This document shows, one piece after another, positions 1 through 12,491 of a stretch of DNA of 64,000 bases. The stretch covers positions 5,360,538 through 5,424,537 of the forward strand of contig OX465118.1 of assembly GCA_949987565.1 (NCBI GenBank). The letters run 5' to 3'. The translations under genes were made by a program, and so were the position numbers. The notes under the pieces were generated by a model, which was not told the origin of the DNA, made no database searches, and saw only the letters and a program-made list of their open reading frames with translations. How positions within the stretch are numbered: the first letter of the stretch is position 1; each line of letters begins with the position of its first letter. The DNA comes from Luidia sarsii (taxonomy: Eukaryota; Echinodermata; Asteroidea; Paxillosida; Luidiidae).

Positions 1-657
1 TGCCCTGTCCCACCCTGTCGTTTCCTGCCCCGCCCTGTTCTGTCGTGTCCTGTCGTGTTCTGTTTCGCCCTGTCGTGTCATGTCGTGTCCTGTCGTGTCC
101 TGTCCTGCCCTGTCGTGTCCTGTCCTGCCCTTTCGTGTCGTGTCGTGTTCTGTCCTGTCCTGTCGTGTCCTGCCCTGCCCTGTCCAGTCCTGTCGTGTCT
201 GTCGTGTCTGTCGTGTCCTGCCCTGTCCTGTCGTGTCCTGTCGTGTCCTGCCCTGTCCTGCCCTGTCCTGCCCTGTCCTGTCCTGTCCTGTCCTGCCCTG
301 CCCTGCCCTGCCCTGCCCTGCCCTGCCCTGCCCTGCCCTGCCCTGCCCTGCCCTGCCCTGTCATGACCTGTCCTGCCCTGCCCTGCCCTGCCCTGCCCTG
401 CCCTGCCCTGCCCTGTCATGTCCTGTCTTGTCTTGTCCTGTCCTGCCCTGCCCTGTCCTGCCCTGTCCTGTCCTGTCCTGCCCTGCCCTGCCCTGCCCTG
501 CCCTGCCCTGCCCTGCCCTGCCCTGCCCTGCCCTGCCCTGCCCTGCCCTGCCCTGCCCTGTCATGACCTGTCCTGCCCTGCCCTGCCCTGCCCTGCCCTG
601 TCATGTCCTGTCTTGTCTTGTCCTGTCCTGTCCTGTTCTGCCCTGCCCTGTCATTTC
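1..657. repeat. Pentanucleotide satellite (CCCTG/TCCTG)n
   Basis: From the window edge to about 657 the sequence is a continuous 5-bp array of CCCTG, TCCTG and TCGTG variants, purer between 290 and 600. It produces long spurious open frames (Cys-Pro-Ala-Leu on plus, Gly-Gln-Gly-Arg on minus). The array continues left of the window. Confidence 0.97.
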
Positions 658-880
658 CCTTACAGCACTGTCCTATTTATTCCTATTATATTTAATATAC
701 GTATAAACTAGTCGGATACCTGTTGGGTTGTTTTGGTGAAAATGCAATCACATAAACTCACAGGACAAAGCCATATACCAAGCGTTAGGCAGACGATTAA
801 ATTAGACGTTTTCACAATTTGCTTTTCGATTTCGCACTCAATGTCCATTCGGCCAAACCGCCACAGTGACGCGAAGTTCC

Positions 881-1116
881 AATAGACCGATTGCGCGACC
901 AATGTTTACATGTCATCACCAGACTTATAATTATGTGGATATTTTTGCATCTCATTTGGTGGAGAGCAGGAGTGGAAACGAGCAAAGAAGACTATCAGAT
1001 TGTCCACATTCTTCTTTGTACATTTCCATCGCTGCTCTGTGCCAAATGAGATGCAAAAAATACCCACTATGACCCATGTGATGGTATGCAAACAGTGGTC
1101 GTGCAATCGGTCTATT
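881..1116. mobile_element. Palindromic MITE family 1, copy 1
   Basis: The ends read AATAGACCGATTGCGCGACC and, on the other strand, AATAGACCGATTGCACGACC. The whole 236 bp is an imperfect palindrome with inner TGCATCTCATTTGG arms. It has no coding capacity and is one of five copies in the window. Confidence 0.85.
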
Positions 1117-1425
1117 ATTCTCCTGCGAGCACCAAGATGAGCGATTCGCGGACTCCCGGTATCTCCGGAGGCAATGAAGCAGTGCGCGACTAGACCTATT
1201 ACATACATGTTTGTACATTACACTATTTTACTCTACTATTGCGTTCAGTTTGCGTGGATTGTCCGTTTCAGGTGAAATCAGTGAGCCCGGGTGGGTAGTT
1301 GTGTACTGTGTCAGAATGGTTTCATCGTCCTACACCGAAATCTCACGACATTTTTTACAATATTTTTGAAACAAAACATGGCAAAGAAAACTTTGACTGG
1401 ACCGGGACTTGAACCCGAGACCCTT

Positions 1426-2163
1426 GGGCCCAATTTCATGGCTCTGCTTACCGTAAGCGTAGAAGCAGCGCTCACAGAAGCATCATTTATGCGCTTAACG
1501 TATAGGCCTAAGCGTATTTCACGAGCAATACTATTTCTTGCTTCCGTAAGCTAAAAATTATTCACAACGCGCATGCGTGAATTGCTTCCCTGCCTGGAGG
1601 TACCGTAAATCAACACCATTAGGGGCTGAAAACTATACCTCGCCCAAACCTGCGTCGGTGAAAATATTTCTCGGGATTTTGTCTGATTTTGCGGTCGCCG
1701 TTGAAATTTAGGTGGTCGAATTCAACTGACTACCACCATTTTCCTTACACGATCCATAAAAAATTAATTATGTGCTTACAGTGTACCGGAAGCGCAGAAT
1801 TCTGCGTTAAAGGCACTGTACAATACAACATTAGGAAGATTGGAAAACATTGATGTCCACAGATTTCCTTCTAATCTACACAGTTTGTAGATGGTCATGA
1901 TATAATCCTCATGTTAAAATCTTACGGTCTGGGATGCTGTACTTTTCGAGAAATATTCACTCAAACATCGACAAATAGTTTATTACTCGCGAGTTATAAA
2001 CTATTTCTTACACTACAGGCTGGTGACGATTTTTTGTCTACTTTCTCAGATTACCATTTCAGGTCAAATTTCTTTTTTAGAATGTTTAATGGTTTAACAC
2101 ACAAACTGTGGCTATCTTTTGACCTTTACCAATGTCGTATTGGGTCATGAAATTGGCCCTGGT
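1426..2163. mobile_element. GGGCCCAATTTCATGG MITE, interrupted by a second element
   Basis: The left end GGGCCCAATTTCATGGCTCT matches the terminal repeat of the 60113-60533 element, and the matching right end TCATGAAATTGGCCC lies at about 2148-2162. Between them, from about 1808 to 2147, sits a copy of the TTTAAAGGC family, so this looks like a nested insertion. A truncated SINE tRNA-like end abuts the left side at 1378-1425. Confidence 0.5.
1808..2147 (+). repeat. TTAAAGGC...ACAACATTGG family, type A
   Basis: It shares about 300 bp with 29328-29714 and, inverted, with 58778-59118 and 9778-10085. Shared stretches include GATGTCCACAGATTTCCTTC and ACTTTTCGAGAAATATTCAC. It ends near ACCAATGTCGTATTGGG, the inverse of its start. 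Confidence 0.75.
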
Positions 2164-3078
2164 TTGGGCACCGGCGCTCTTACAATAATATTATTTTGTA
2201 TCCAGAACTTAGATGGCGGCCTTCTTAAATAAATAGTCCACTATAGTCCCGGAAGAATTTTTATTAATTTGAAAAATAGCCCATTGAAGATGTAAGTGTG
2301 TTCTTACCTTGGGAACTTTCGACCAGTTTTGAGAGATGGTCAAGGAAAAAAATGACTGACCGCGTGTTGGACTCAATGCCTCTTAGATGACGGTCTCCCT
2401 AAAATACTCAACTATTTTTGCCGGGGTAATATACTATTCATTTTGAATATTCTGAATGAAGAATTGTGATCGCGAATAATATAATGTCCGAAAGACTATG
2501 GCATAGTTTTCCCTCCATGCTGGACATTTGTCAAAGTTTGGAAAGCTCGAAGAATCTTTGTCGGTCGTGTGCTGGGTCAAAGCTAAATATTTGGTTTGTC
2601 CACGACTAACCGACGTCCCCGTAACACTGTTTACGCGCCGGGTTAAAATCAACAAAGCCACAAATGGCACAATGAGTATGCTCCTTTCTCGGTCGAGAGG
2701 ATTTAGCATATCGAGAAACCTTATAACCTGACTAGACAGGCAAACAGTCTGGTAGCTGCCTTGCACGAACAAACCGAGTCCCCTGTGCAATTAAAGATTC
2801 ATATGTGTAGATGGGAATAGGTTTTCGATAATTGTTGTTGGGGAATTTTTCCTTTACATGTATTTGACTTTATATGAGGAACACAAAGTACTAACATGCT
2901 GGGGAATCTTGTATGTATGCAACGATAATTATGCAAGGACCCAACAATAAGTATTATAGAGTAGAGGTCCTACAAGAAATCCAACAATGGTAAAAAAAAA
3001 AAAAAAAAACTACCATCGCGCATGTACAATGAAGAGCTTCATACATCCGTCTCCCACGCAACGCCACGCATTGGGCGA
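2164..3078. other. Flank with no recognised gene
   Basis: Mixed AT-rich sequence with several short open frames on both strands, none resembling a known protein. The only clear structure is a run of 19 A at about 2991-3009. I see nothing else that I can support here. Confidence 0.5.
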
Positions 3079-3267
3079 AATAGACCGATTGCGCGACCTC
3101 TGTTTACATGCCTTCACGTGAATCATTATGTGGGTATGTTTGCATCTCATTTGGCACAGAGCAGTAATTCAAAAATACAGAGAAGAATGTGGACAACATG
3201 GTAGTCTTCTTTGCTCATTTCCACTCCTGTTCTGCACTAAATGAGAGGGTCGTGCAATTGGTTTATT
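3079..3267. mobile_element. Palindromic MITE family 1, copy 2 (deleted arm)
   Basis: The left end AATAGACCGATTGCGCGACC is intact. The right arm lacks about 45 bp between AAATGAGA and the terminal GTCGTGCAATTGG. Confidence 0.8.
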
Positions 3268-4095
3268 GTCTGATAAATTATACCTCGATTACTTGGAGTA
3301 AAGAGTGATTGGGCCTGAATAAATGAACAAACGATGGCTAGGCCTATCTATAGGCCTTTACCCACTCTTTCCAACTATTATTATTCACAAGCTAAGCAGC
3401 ATGATAATTAAGGCCATTGCTGTGTGTTTCACGCCACGTTTTCGAAAAAGATAAATCACCGAACCGAGAGATGGGATCGGAGACTGGGAGTCGAATAAAA
3501 AGAGCACTTTAGTCATTACACAGCAAGCTCCAAGGACGAGAGCAACAAATGAACAGAGCCATAATGATTGATTATCATTATTAGTGCTGGAGCCATCGAA
3601 CCGATTCACATTCAACACACGCTCAACCAGCACATGACCCCTAGCCGAGCAGAATGTGTGCGAATCAAGGTGGTTCCCTTCGGCAGCATTGGGGTTTGTA
3701 TAAGCCATTGCATGTGCTTGTGGACGTGTAAAATGTACAAACACGTAAAATGTACATACTTTGCAAAATCGCTCCGTGCGGCCGCTGTAGAGCCCCCCAA
3801 AAGAGTCAAACTCGCGTTTTTTCCACCGCCGAGTGCACCTGGTAAACATCGTCCAAACTGGTTAATATTACCCTCAAATTGAAGCCTGTATTCTCTTCTT
3901 TCTCTCCATACCACTTAAAGAATGATATATTCAAATGATATATTCAAATTACGCGGACACAACATTCAGAGATATGGAACTATAACGCACCCACGTCCCC
4001 CGTAGCTACGCCGCTGACTGTACACGTACACGTTCATGTACATGTAATGTACATGAACGTGTATAATATTAATTTTTTTTGTACATTACACGTGT
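3268..4095. other. Flank with no recognised gene
   Basis: Open frames on opposite strands around 3385-3914 overlap one another and look accidental. No splice-compatible coding pattern or family motif was recognised. A short ATGTAC-type palindrome lies at 4019-4060. Confidence 0.45.
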
Positions 4096-4099
4096 GCAC

Positions 4100-4400
4100 A
4101 AGTACAGTAATGTATTGTACATGCCAGGTGCACATAACGTAGGTGTGTAGGTGCACATTCGGTAATCTAGGTGCACATACAGTAATGTAGGTGCACATAC
4201 AGTAATGTAGTCGCACATACAGTAATGTAGGTGCACATACAGTAAATAATGTAGTACACATACAGTAGTGTAGGTGCACATTCAGTAATGTAGTCGCACA
4301 TACAGTAATGTAGGTGCACATACAGTAATATAGGTGCACAATTGCACATACAGTAGGTGCACATTCAGTAATGTAGTCGCATATACAGTAATGTACATGT
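4100..4400. repeat. 20-bp minisatellite, GTAGGTGCACATACAGTAAT
   Basis: About 13 imperfect copies of a 20-bp unit occur, with variants GTAGTCGCACATACAGTAAT and GTAGGTGCACATTCAGTAAT. It merges on the right into an ACATGT run (about 4395-4465). Confidence 0.93.
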
Positions 4401-4465
4401 AGATGTGCAGTATAATGTACATGTACTATACATGTACATGTACATGAACTGTAAACATGTGCATG
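4400..4465. repeat. (ACATGT)n self-complementary microsatellite
   Basis: Overlapping TGTACATG units make a run that can fold on itself. Similar short runs recur at about 7385-7435, 7500-7555, 20575-20615, 21345-21405, 44550-44578 and 61265-61315. Confidence 0.85.
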
Positions 4466-5540
4466 TACACGTAGGCCTAGTGTACGTAGGCCTATTCATC
4501 AGGGCTCTGGATGTCGACTCCACTGTTGCACAGGTGAGATCGCTGCTTGGGATCCATGGTCGTTTCCAACAGCAGTTTCATCTGATTATAATTTGTATAG
4601 AAATGGCCGAACGGACATTTCAATCGGTGTAAAAAAAGAACGTGTACTGGCAGAAATGTTATTTTATGAGTGTATCGGTACGGGTTAGACAACTCCAGTA
4701 GCTCAGAGAGTAGACAGATCAATGACACTGACAAGGGGTTTTCCATGATACTGGCTATCTTCACATAGATAGCAGAGTTATTCAACTTACACTGAATGTA
4801 GTCCAGACGATGTATCATGGACTTTCTTATCTTGATGCATTGTTGTTCAAATTCAAAACATTCACCAAACAATTATGAATACGAGATCTAGGAACTTTGT
4901 AGTTCCCACAATTAACAATTTTACCAAGTCATCTTTTCAATATATTGCAAAATTAAAGTGTGGAGTACATAATGTAGTTGTAAAGTATTGTTCGTTCGGT
5001 CATTTGCTTAGTTTGTTAATCAGGAAGTTACTAATTGACTAGCATATACTGTGCAATTCTTGTAGTATTTTGTACCTATAAAGTATTATCCTATGTTAGT
5101 GTTTGTGCCGTAAAGCACTATATTTATATTTTTCATCCAATTTCCAACATGCTTAGGTGCAATAATAGGGACCCATTGGAACCAAGTTGAAAAACTCAAG
5201 GGCTATCAGTGGTATTACCTATTTGTATGTACATGTATGTTGTGTGTACTGTCACTACTTGTGCATTATTATTATTATTACAGGGAGCTCATCAGTCAAC
5301 ACTGCTCGGTTTCTTTGCGATCGTCGGATGGCAGGACTCTGTGACCCTGAAGGCTGAAACATCGTCGCAATGTCAACAAAGTATGCACGCTGTGTGTGAA
5401 CCGTTCAAATCCATGCCATTTACTGCACATTTGTATTCCCCTGGGTAGTACGCTCCTGCATGCAAGATACACCCGACTTGCATCGTCCCTGCACCCGTCG
5501 ACTTTGCAGTCGCTGAGTGTCGTGCAGTTTCAACGTTGTT
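4466..5540. other. Flank, no recognised gene
   Basis: AT-rich unique-looking sequence. A stretch at about 5283-5390 after TATTATTACAG is open for 30 or more codons, but no family was recognised and it is followed by a LINE relic, so it is probably part of that relic. Confidence 0.4.
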
Positions 5541-5810
5541 TCTAGCCTAGTGCTGTCGGTCTGTGGAATTCCTTGGGCGCTGATACTTGTGCAGCTGACA
5601 GTGTGCATACCTTCAAGTCTAGGGCCAACAAGCTTCTTAGGTCGTCTCTTACTTTTTCGTTCAATCTCTGTCTGTTGTCGCTTGTCGGCTGCTAGTTTCT
5701 GTCTCGTCGACGCTTTAGGTGTGCTGGGGTTGCCCTTGGGGCAACTCATTCCACAACTCTTCCAAAGTTACCTAAATCGTCTTCATTAATAATAATAATA
5801 ATAATAATGT
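5541..5810 (+). mobile_element. LINE 3'-end relic (end of reverse transcriptase ORF plus tail)
   Basis: One frame reads LWNSLGADTCAADSVHTFKS then RANKLLRSSL, the C-terminal L-W-N-S-L-P...FK-R motif that closes the RT ORF of Jockey/CR1/L2-type LINEs. A stop follows. The copy ends in an (AAT)n microsatellite at about 5785-5808, as expected for a LINE 3' tail. Everything upstream is frameshifted or missing. Confidence 0.7.
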
Positions 5811-6399
5811 ACTACTAATTCATGTTTTAAAACTTATGATTCTGTTTTTGTTTTCGTTGTGTGGTAACACCAAATTAAATCAAAACAAGTCAAATCAACG
5901 GGGTCCTAGATTGAATCATAGGGCAGATTGAATTCAAATTTCAATCTGCAGTTACGTAACCCAGAATGTGACCTCTGTGGCATTTATGAAATCCAAAATA
6001 TGTGACCTCCGACGATCGGTCGAAAAACCCACACCATGCCCATACAATTGTACATACACACATACATGTACATGGGCCGAATAGATTCACTGTCTTCTCT
6101 TATTCCTCCATGGGTTCCCCAGACATTGGTGCACAACACTGTTCGGTTCGTTCATTGTATATAATTTATTGTATGTCGATTTGAGCTTTAATCAAAAGCA
6201 GACATTTCTTTCCTCCCGTGAGCCAAACACAAAGAAATCAGCCACGGACCTTTCCTACCTCCATGCACGGACTGTGTTATCTTTCAGGTTTCATCATGGC
6301 ATTCAGTCATTTACCGTTATCAATTTCGTGTGCCGGATGTTTGTTTCGTGTTTTCCAGCCGTGAAGAATCCCGGCTGCTGTAACCGCAGCCTTTGTACA

Positions 6400-6985
6400 G
6401 AAGAGGAAGGAGATCCCTTTCTCCGCCATACTCTACACAATAGAATGAGGATCCTTGATCAACATACAACCATGGATACAACTGGTGTTAACTGTTATAT
6501 AACCACCGCACTCGCTTCAGCAGAACAAGGAGGTATTAGGAGAGCTCGCCCAATACCTCCTTGGTCAGATCTAACTCCGTTGTTTATGAAAGTGAGTTCA
6601 CGATGTTTTGCGTATGTCGGGAGAGCCGTTATAATCAGGATCATTCAATCTACATACAACTGTTGTTATAATCATTATAACCACCGGACATTATTCATCA
6701 GCAAAACACGGGGTGCTGCACAAATCGTCGGTCACATGAAAGTGAAAGTGAGTCCACCATTTTTGCGCAAGTCGTGAGAGATGTTAGAATTAGGATTCTT
6801 CAAGCTAGCTACATACAATTACTGTTGTTACACACTGTTATATAACCACTGCGCGGACCTCAGCAGAAACGTCACAACCGTCGGTCTCATCATGAGACTG
6901 ACAGAGAAGCGATTTCATGATGTTTCGCGTAGGATATACGGGACAAGCTCAAATGGCCTCACCTGTTGCGCAGAGTGGGCGACGG
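6400..6985. repeat. Degenerate tandem repeat of about 170 bp
   Basis: Three imperfect units share a TACATACAAC-type start followed by TGTTATATAACCACCG-like and CAGCAGAAC-like segments at about 6480, 6655 and 6815, and AAGTGAGT(T/C)CACGATGTTTTGCG-like segments between them. A 202-codon open frame spans most of it but has no recognisable domain and is likely fortuitous. Confidence 0.55.
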
Positions 6986-8165
6986 AGTTCAAAGCTGTGT
7001 GAGCCTGGTGGTATAGTAGGTGGTGCTCCAGCGCTGTCTCCATTCGGACTGGTGGCCGCCTCGCACCGTACATACCGTCTGGATTGCCAGGTGATGCCGA
7101 GCGAGCTTGTTGTGTGATGCTGGAAGTGACTGACGGGCACGGCCTTGAGCCAATGGGGTTGCGCTTAGACTGTGCGCTCCATGATAATAACGAGAGACAC
7201 TAATGATCGGCGCGCATTGTGTGTCTCCACCAACCATTTCCCCACTCGCGGCTCCACTCTGTACATGTACTGCACATCTGAATCTGATGATCGACGCGGA
7301 CCGCGTAACTTTTTTTCCAGGATGGGAAAGGCCACCATTAACATAAACGCGCTTTTGGTTGCATTTCATCTAGCCACGTTTGTGGTGTAGTACACATGTA
7401 CATGTACATGTACATGTACAATGTACATGTACACTAGTTACATTATTGTAGGCCCAAGGGTATTAGGCCTACACACATGTAAAGTGTGCATGTAGGCATG
7501 CATGTATACAGTGTACAGTGTACATGTATACATGTACATGTACACTATACATGTACTCAATAACTCAAATCAAGATTTGGGTGGATAAGTGGAATTATTA
7601 TCATGAATAATTATCCATGCGTAGACAAAATGCAACCAATATCGCGCCTGTACCCGCTAATGATTGATGGCTTTTCCCGTCCTGGGAAAAACAAATCACG
7701 CCAGCGGCCCATAGCCCCATAGGCTAAATAATTATAGCAGATGAGGTCGGACACGCACTAGGCTATTCGTCTGAAGGTCCTTTTTAGTATGTTCATACGC
7801 TAACCCCCTTACTCAACGCACTGTACTGATGACCCACCGTGGCTGAGTTACACCATTACTCCATGGCTAAAACCTGTCTGCTAGGACAGTAACTCAAGCG
7901 GATGAGAGTACAACGAAAACACCGACGCATTAAAGCGCTTTGAAGGAGCAAGGACATTCACATGAACCCCTGTCACTAGTGCAATGGTATACGCACAACC
8001 CTATAGTATTGGCTTCTCTACAGTCTCCAATGAAGGTATACCAGCCAGTGTACTTCACTGGGTTCATGAACCATTGAACACCGGCATTGATGGATTTCTC
8101 ACTTTCTGAATACGATCCCCAACACTCCCACACAGTAAATAGTATAACTACAACATCAGCCCCAT
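6986..8165. other. Flank, no recognised gene
   Basis: It contains ACATGT microsatellite runs at 7385-7435 and 7500-7555. The short open frames on both strands resemble nothing I recognise. Confidence 0.5.
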
Positions 8166-8169
8166 CCCC

Positions 8170-8535
8170 TTCACAACATTGGTAAGATCGAAAAACAATG
8201 TTCAAAGATTGACATGAAACTTATTCAGTTTGAAGATGGTTATAGTTTAAACCTCGCACTGAAATATTTCTGTCTATAAAATTTTGTATCTGTGGAGAAA
8301 AGAGTAAAGAAATCGATTACGTCTCACCCCTAGATCTAAACGATTTATATCGAACAATACGTTGAATGCTGCATTTTCGCTAAACAAATAAAGCGGTTTT
8401 CACTATTTTCTCGAAACTCGGTTGGCAGATTGAGCTGAAATTTTCACAGGTGTACGATTTCATGCATAATTATGTTGGATCAGACAACGTATGCTATTAT
8501 TTAACCTCGACCAATGTTGTGTGTTATCCCTTTAA
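8170..8535 (+). repeat. ACAACATTGG family, type B, copy 1
   Basis: It is collinear with 27600-28076 and 45590-45995: AACTTATTCAGTTTGAAGAT, CGCACTGAAATATTTCTG, TTTCATGCATAATTATG and an end GACCAATGTTGTGTGTTATCC followed by CTTTAAA. The left end is diverged. Confidence 0.7.
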
Positions 8536-9680
8536 AACCTTATGAAAACACATACGAAATAGGCAACGCATTCGGTTGCACCATATTAATGTCACATGTA
8601 CTGTATCCTATACCATCCAGTGCAACTGCGTGCAACAGTCCACTCCAGGTATCAACAGGGCCAGTCATGCATGAACAGTTCCAAGTGGTAAACCCTTGGA
8701 AAACCGTGGAACCGTGGAAAATCCCTTGAATGTAAGAGGAAACATTATAATTTCCATTTGCAAACAAACGAAAGGAACTGAGAATTTGGAAAGGTTTTAT
8801 TGAAAACAGCAAAGGAAAATGTGATGAATCGGAGTTGGCTAGCCAGCGCTCGTACCCCCTGGATGGGTTTCAAAAGCCAACTATCTTTGCTGGGTATACT
8901 ATGAGGCGCCAGTCAGAAGCGATCTTGGAGGCAAATACAAAGCGGAATTTGTTTTCTAGATAAACTGATCCCGTGATGTAAAAGTGAGCCTCTCTGTTTA
9001 ATAGTGGATGGCCGTAAAATGTTTTTAGTGGAAGTGCAAAGGGCATTCGGCTAGGAATTCGATCTATGAATGACAAAAATGTTTTTGTGTTAAAGATTTG
9101 GCGACAAGGATGAAATCCTCATATTTTCCACATTATTGCCAAAAACCCATGTCGTAGAATGTGTTTTTCATATGCCTCATAAGCATTGAGGACCCCCCCC
9201 TCAATAAACATCACTCGCCTGTTGCGATTCCGGACTGTATTTTGTATTAATTGTTGCAATGTTGAAAAACATGTTGGGCCCGTTCTCTAAAACATAAGTG
9301 TTTCAAGAAAGTTCCCTTCAAAAGTTCCAGTCTTTTCAACAATTCAACGAAAACAAAAGGGCAACGAATTCACCACAAACTTCTACCTCTTCCGACGCAA
9401 AATTCGTCAAGTATTTGCACCAATTTGTCGACCACTTCTCACGGTCCAGTGTTTTTTTGTTCAGCCAAGAAGCGAGTCTTGGTTCAAGACGTTGTTGGTT
9501 TGGATAGCCGACCGTGATCCGCAGTACACACTCGTACGTACTCGCAGATCCGAACACACAACGGGAACATTGAATTGAGCTGTTCAGACCGGTCTGTGTG
9601 GGTGCCTACGTGTATTTGCGGATCATTGGGTAACCGTATTCATCGCGCCCTCGCGCGTCGGGCGTTAGAGCATCTCAACC
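8536..9680. other. Flank, no recognised gene
   Basis: Short open frames only, on both strands. No protein family, RNA gene or tandem structure was recognised. Confidence 0.45.
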
Positions 9681-9684
9681 AACG

Positions 9685-9795
9685 TCTTTGCGGTCACACC
9701 ATGTACAGGTATCTCTTCTCTTTCAAGAAGTGTGGCTCTGAAAATAGCCGGTAACTGAACGTTCCGCTAAGTTTTCCACCATGCAAACCTTCAAG
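9685..9795 (-). repeat. Dispersed repeat with histone-type stem-loop, copy 1
   Basis: On the minus strand it reads GGCTATTTTCAGAGCC at 9749-9734, followed by ACACTTCTTGAAAGAGAAG. It is bordered by CCACCATGCAAACCTTCAAG, which also borders the copies at 35036-35140 and 45318-45480. Confidence 0.7.
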
Positions 9796-10090
9796 TCTTG
9801 TCTGTGAAGGCCCTAAACAACATTGCTAAAAGTCAAAAGATTGCCACAGTTTGTGTGTTAAACCATTAAACATTCCAAAAAAGAAATCCTTCTGGAGGTT
9901 TTCGCTCAAAATGGTCTTCTGAGAAAGTAGAAAAATGCAAAAACCCGTCACGGTTTTCGCACAAGCAGTTTAAAACGGTTCGTGTTTTGGTTGTTGTTTT
10001 TTAAATGTCACGCACTCGATTTCAACATGAGGATTCTATCATGACCATGTACAAACTGTGTAAATTGGAAGGAAATCTGTGGACATCGAT
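9796..10090 (-). repeat. TTAAAGGC...ACAACATTGG family, type A, inverted copy
   Basis: Reverse complement of the 29328-29714 repeat: AAACAACATTGC, TTGCCACAGTTTGTGTGTTA, AACCATTAAACATTCC and GGAAGGAAATCTGTGGACAT occur in order. Confidence 0.7.
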
Positions 10091-10371
10091 CTTGTTAATG
10101 TTGGGCCTATAACCAAGACAGCGAAAGACCCTTCCTATAGACTCACGCGAATGTAGCACTGTGTCATCTGGTCTCCCGGGACAACCCCAGCATTCAGTAA
10201 AAACCCAGAAAACAGATTTGACACTGGTCCGCATATTACAATGTGGCCGATGAGCCACGCGCACAAGTGCTCACAACATAAACAGTGCGTTGCTAATCTG
10301 TTTATACTCACGAGTAGTCTATTAGTGAGTTGTGCTCATTTTTTTAGTGCGTGGATAGCCATACCTGGACC

Positions 10372-10605
10372 CTTTTCCAAAACACGGCTTAGGCTCAGGC
10401 TCCGGCTTTGTCTCCATTTCTTTCATCCATTTTAAAGTACAAGGCACGGAAAAGAAAGGCCTTTGGCTTCGTTAAATGTTATACTGCGTTTTGAAAAAGA
10501 ATCCAAAGCTTCAATAGTACTTCAACAAAGAGCTCCAACCTGTGTTATCAGTTTTTGGATAACAGAGACGAAGCCGGAGCCGAAGCCTAAGCAGGATTTT
10601 GTGAC
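10372..10605. mobile_element. GGCTTAGGCTC palindromic MITE family 2, copy 1
   Basis: The left arm CCAAAACACGGCTTAGGCTC and the right arm GAGCCGAAGCCTAAGC are inverse. The interior shares AATCCAAAGCTTCAA and CTTTGGCTTCGTT with copies at 33560-33945 and 46227-46466. Confidence 0.75.
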
Positions 10606-11239
10606 AATGTGAACCAAACAAGGTCCAGTAGCAGTTTTCTTTGCTATTTTTAAAAGTTCCCACTGAGTTTTTCCTTTATTTGTTTGAAACAATAAAACAC
10701 GGAGAAAGATATAACATGAGTGACATTTTTTAATTTAAATTTTATTGTACTCACTGAACCTTCAAGTTGACAATGATTTGAAATACACATTAAAACAATA
10801 TCATGCCTTGATGCTAAAAGTAACTATGTTATTATTTTTTTCCAAAGGATCCATTGTGTGACAGAAGGTTTCTTTTACAAATCAATCGTCATTCGGTCAA
10901 TTTGGTATTTCAATCAATCTATTTAAGAGCAGTGAAAACAGTCAAGATTAGTTCCAGGTTTTATTTTATTATAACTTAAACGGCTGCACATTTTAAAGAT
11001 GACAGCCTTTAGCAAAGGGTTGACACCCAAACTATCTCTGCTTTTTATCCCGATCAACAAAACTCTATCAAAAGCCGATAAAACGACAGCCGATTTTATT
11101 ATCTTAATAAATATCTTTTTAATGCTTTGTAAATGTTTTTTTTATATTACATACACCGTCAAGTCACATGAATTTTTAATGTTTTTTGTTATTGTCTCTT
11201 TAAAACACAGGTAATCGTCAGTCTGTGCCCCTTTAATGT

Positions 11240-11489
11240 ATTTTCAAATTAACAGGGAGTGGTAACTGACTTAGATGGCCAGAAATATATGAATCTCAAA
11301 AAGCTAGCTGAAAGGCCTGATGTTATAATCCCCCAGGATCTTTCTCAGAGACAGATAAATTTCCTACGAGGTTTAAAAATGACAGGACTTCCCTATATTT
11401 ATATGAATTTCATTGTCAGTGGCATTTCAATGGTGTGCACTGATCAATCAGTAGATATATCTCCACGCAGGTCGTGGAATACACATTGA
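11240..11489 (+). CDS. Unrecognised candidate exon
   Basis: After an AG at 11255 the frame is open to 11489 and reads VVTDLDGQKYMNLKKLAERP, DVIIPQDLSQRQINFLRG, then GLKMTGLPYIYMNF. The composition looks like a real globular protein rather than translated repeat. I do not recognise the family. A second open frame (11494-11748) follows in another phase, so it could be an exon of a neighbouring plus-strand gene or a decayed fragment. No second exon could be linked. Confidence 0.35.
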
Positions 11490-11749
11490 AGAGTTGTACT
11501 GTGTAGATTTTATCTCAAACCAAGGCCAGACACATGGGATACTCCCACAGAGCAAACAACCCTTTTCTATATTGCTCTCTCCCAACCTTGAAACACAACA
11601 GTACAGAACTTGCTCACAACATTTAACACTCTATTCAGCATCTTTCCTCTTGGTTGGATCCGTACCACAAAACCATACTCTACATCCCATGTGCGCAGCC
11701 CAGTTACATTTCAACGTGCGACAGCTTAAAGACACATTGCACATATAGA

Positions 11750-12490
11750 ATCATCAATAACGCAACAAAGGGTCGGATAATGAACGAATTAGACCAACAG
11801 ATTTCCCAAATCAATGATGATCAATAAGCATTTACCCCATCATCAAAAATGAACACCTAATAAACAAGGACACAACAAAAATGATAATTACCAGTAGGTG
11901 TATTAAAAAAAAAGACCAATATAAACATAAATGGAGATTTTGTTGCTTTATCAAAACTCAAATTCACATAAAGACACTGTATTAGGAGTACAATGTCTGG
12001 AAATATGGATCTCTTAACAGACTGCTGAGAAATTGTATACATGTACTGTATTAGTATATTAGCTATGGTGTTTAGGAGTGGTTTATGACACTGTCTGATA
12101 CATTCAAGGCCATGATAATTTTCTGAATCATATCTGAACAGCTGCCTTTCCACCATAGATCATTTAAAGGTCGGACCCTCAACATCCTGATGTCATTTAT
12201 TTTTAGACTGCAACCAGTGGACAACAGTAGTCATTTTGGTTTTGTCTTAGTCTAGGACACTCATTTGGGTTTCAAGAATGAGTGGATAAACGGGTCTGAT
12301 TGGCAAAGATGGTTGTGCCGTGGTTGTGGCCATTACCTCTTGCACAGGCCGGTCACAGCATGGTCACGGTGTGCAGGAGTGAGACACGGCCAAGTCTGTG
12401 GATACAATCAGTTAGTGAGTTGGTTTAGATTCACTTGTATGACTTGGTAAGGAGCATGGGATAACACAGTGTCACACCATTTATGTTCTG
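11750..12490. other. Flank, no recognised gene
   Basis: Low-complexity AT-rich sequence with short open frames. Nothing was identified with support. Confidence 0.45.
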
Positions 12491-12491
12491 T

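Noticed and set aside
45..706. Long Cys/Pro/Leu-rich and Gly/Gln/Arg-rich open frames
   Set aside because: They are the translation of the CCCTG/TCCTG satellite on each strand; the pentamer has no stop codon in most frames.
6169..6777. 202-codon plus-strand open frame
   Set aside because: It spans degenerate tandem repeats of about 170 bp and has no recognisable domain or splice context.
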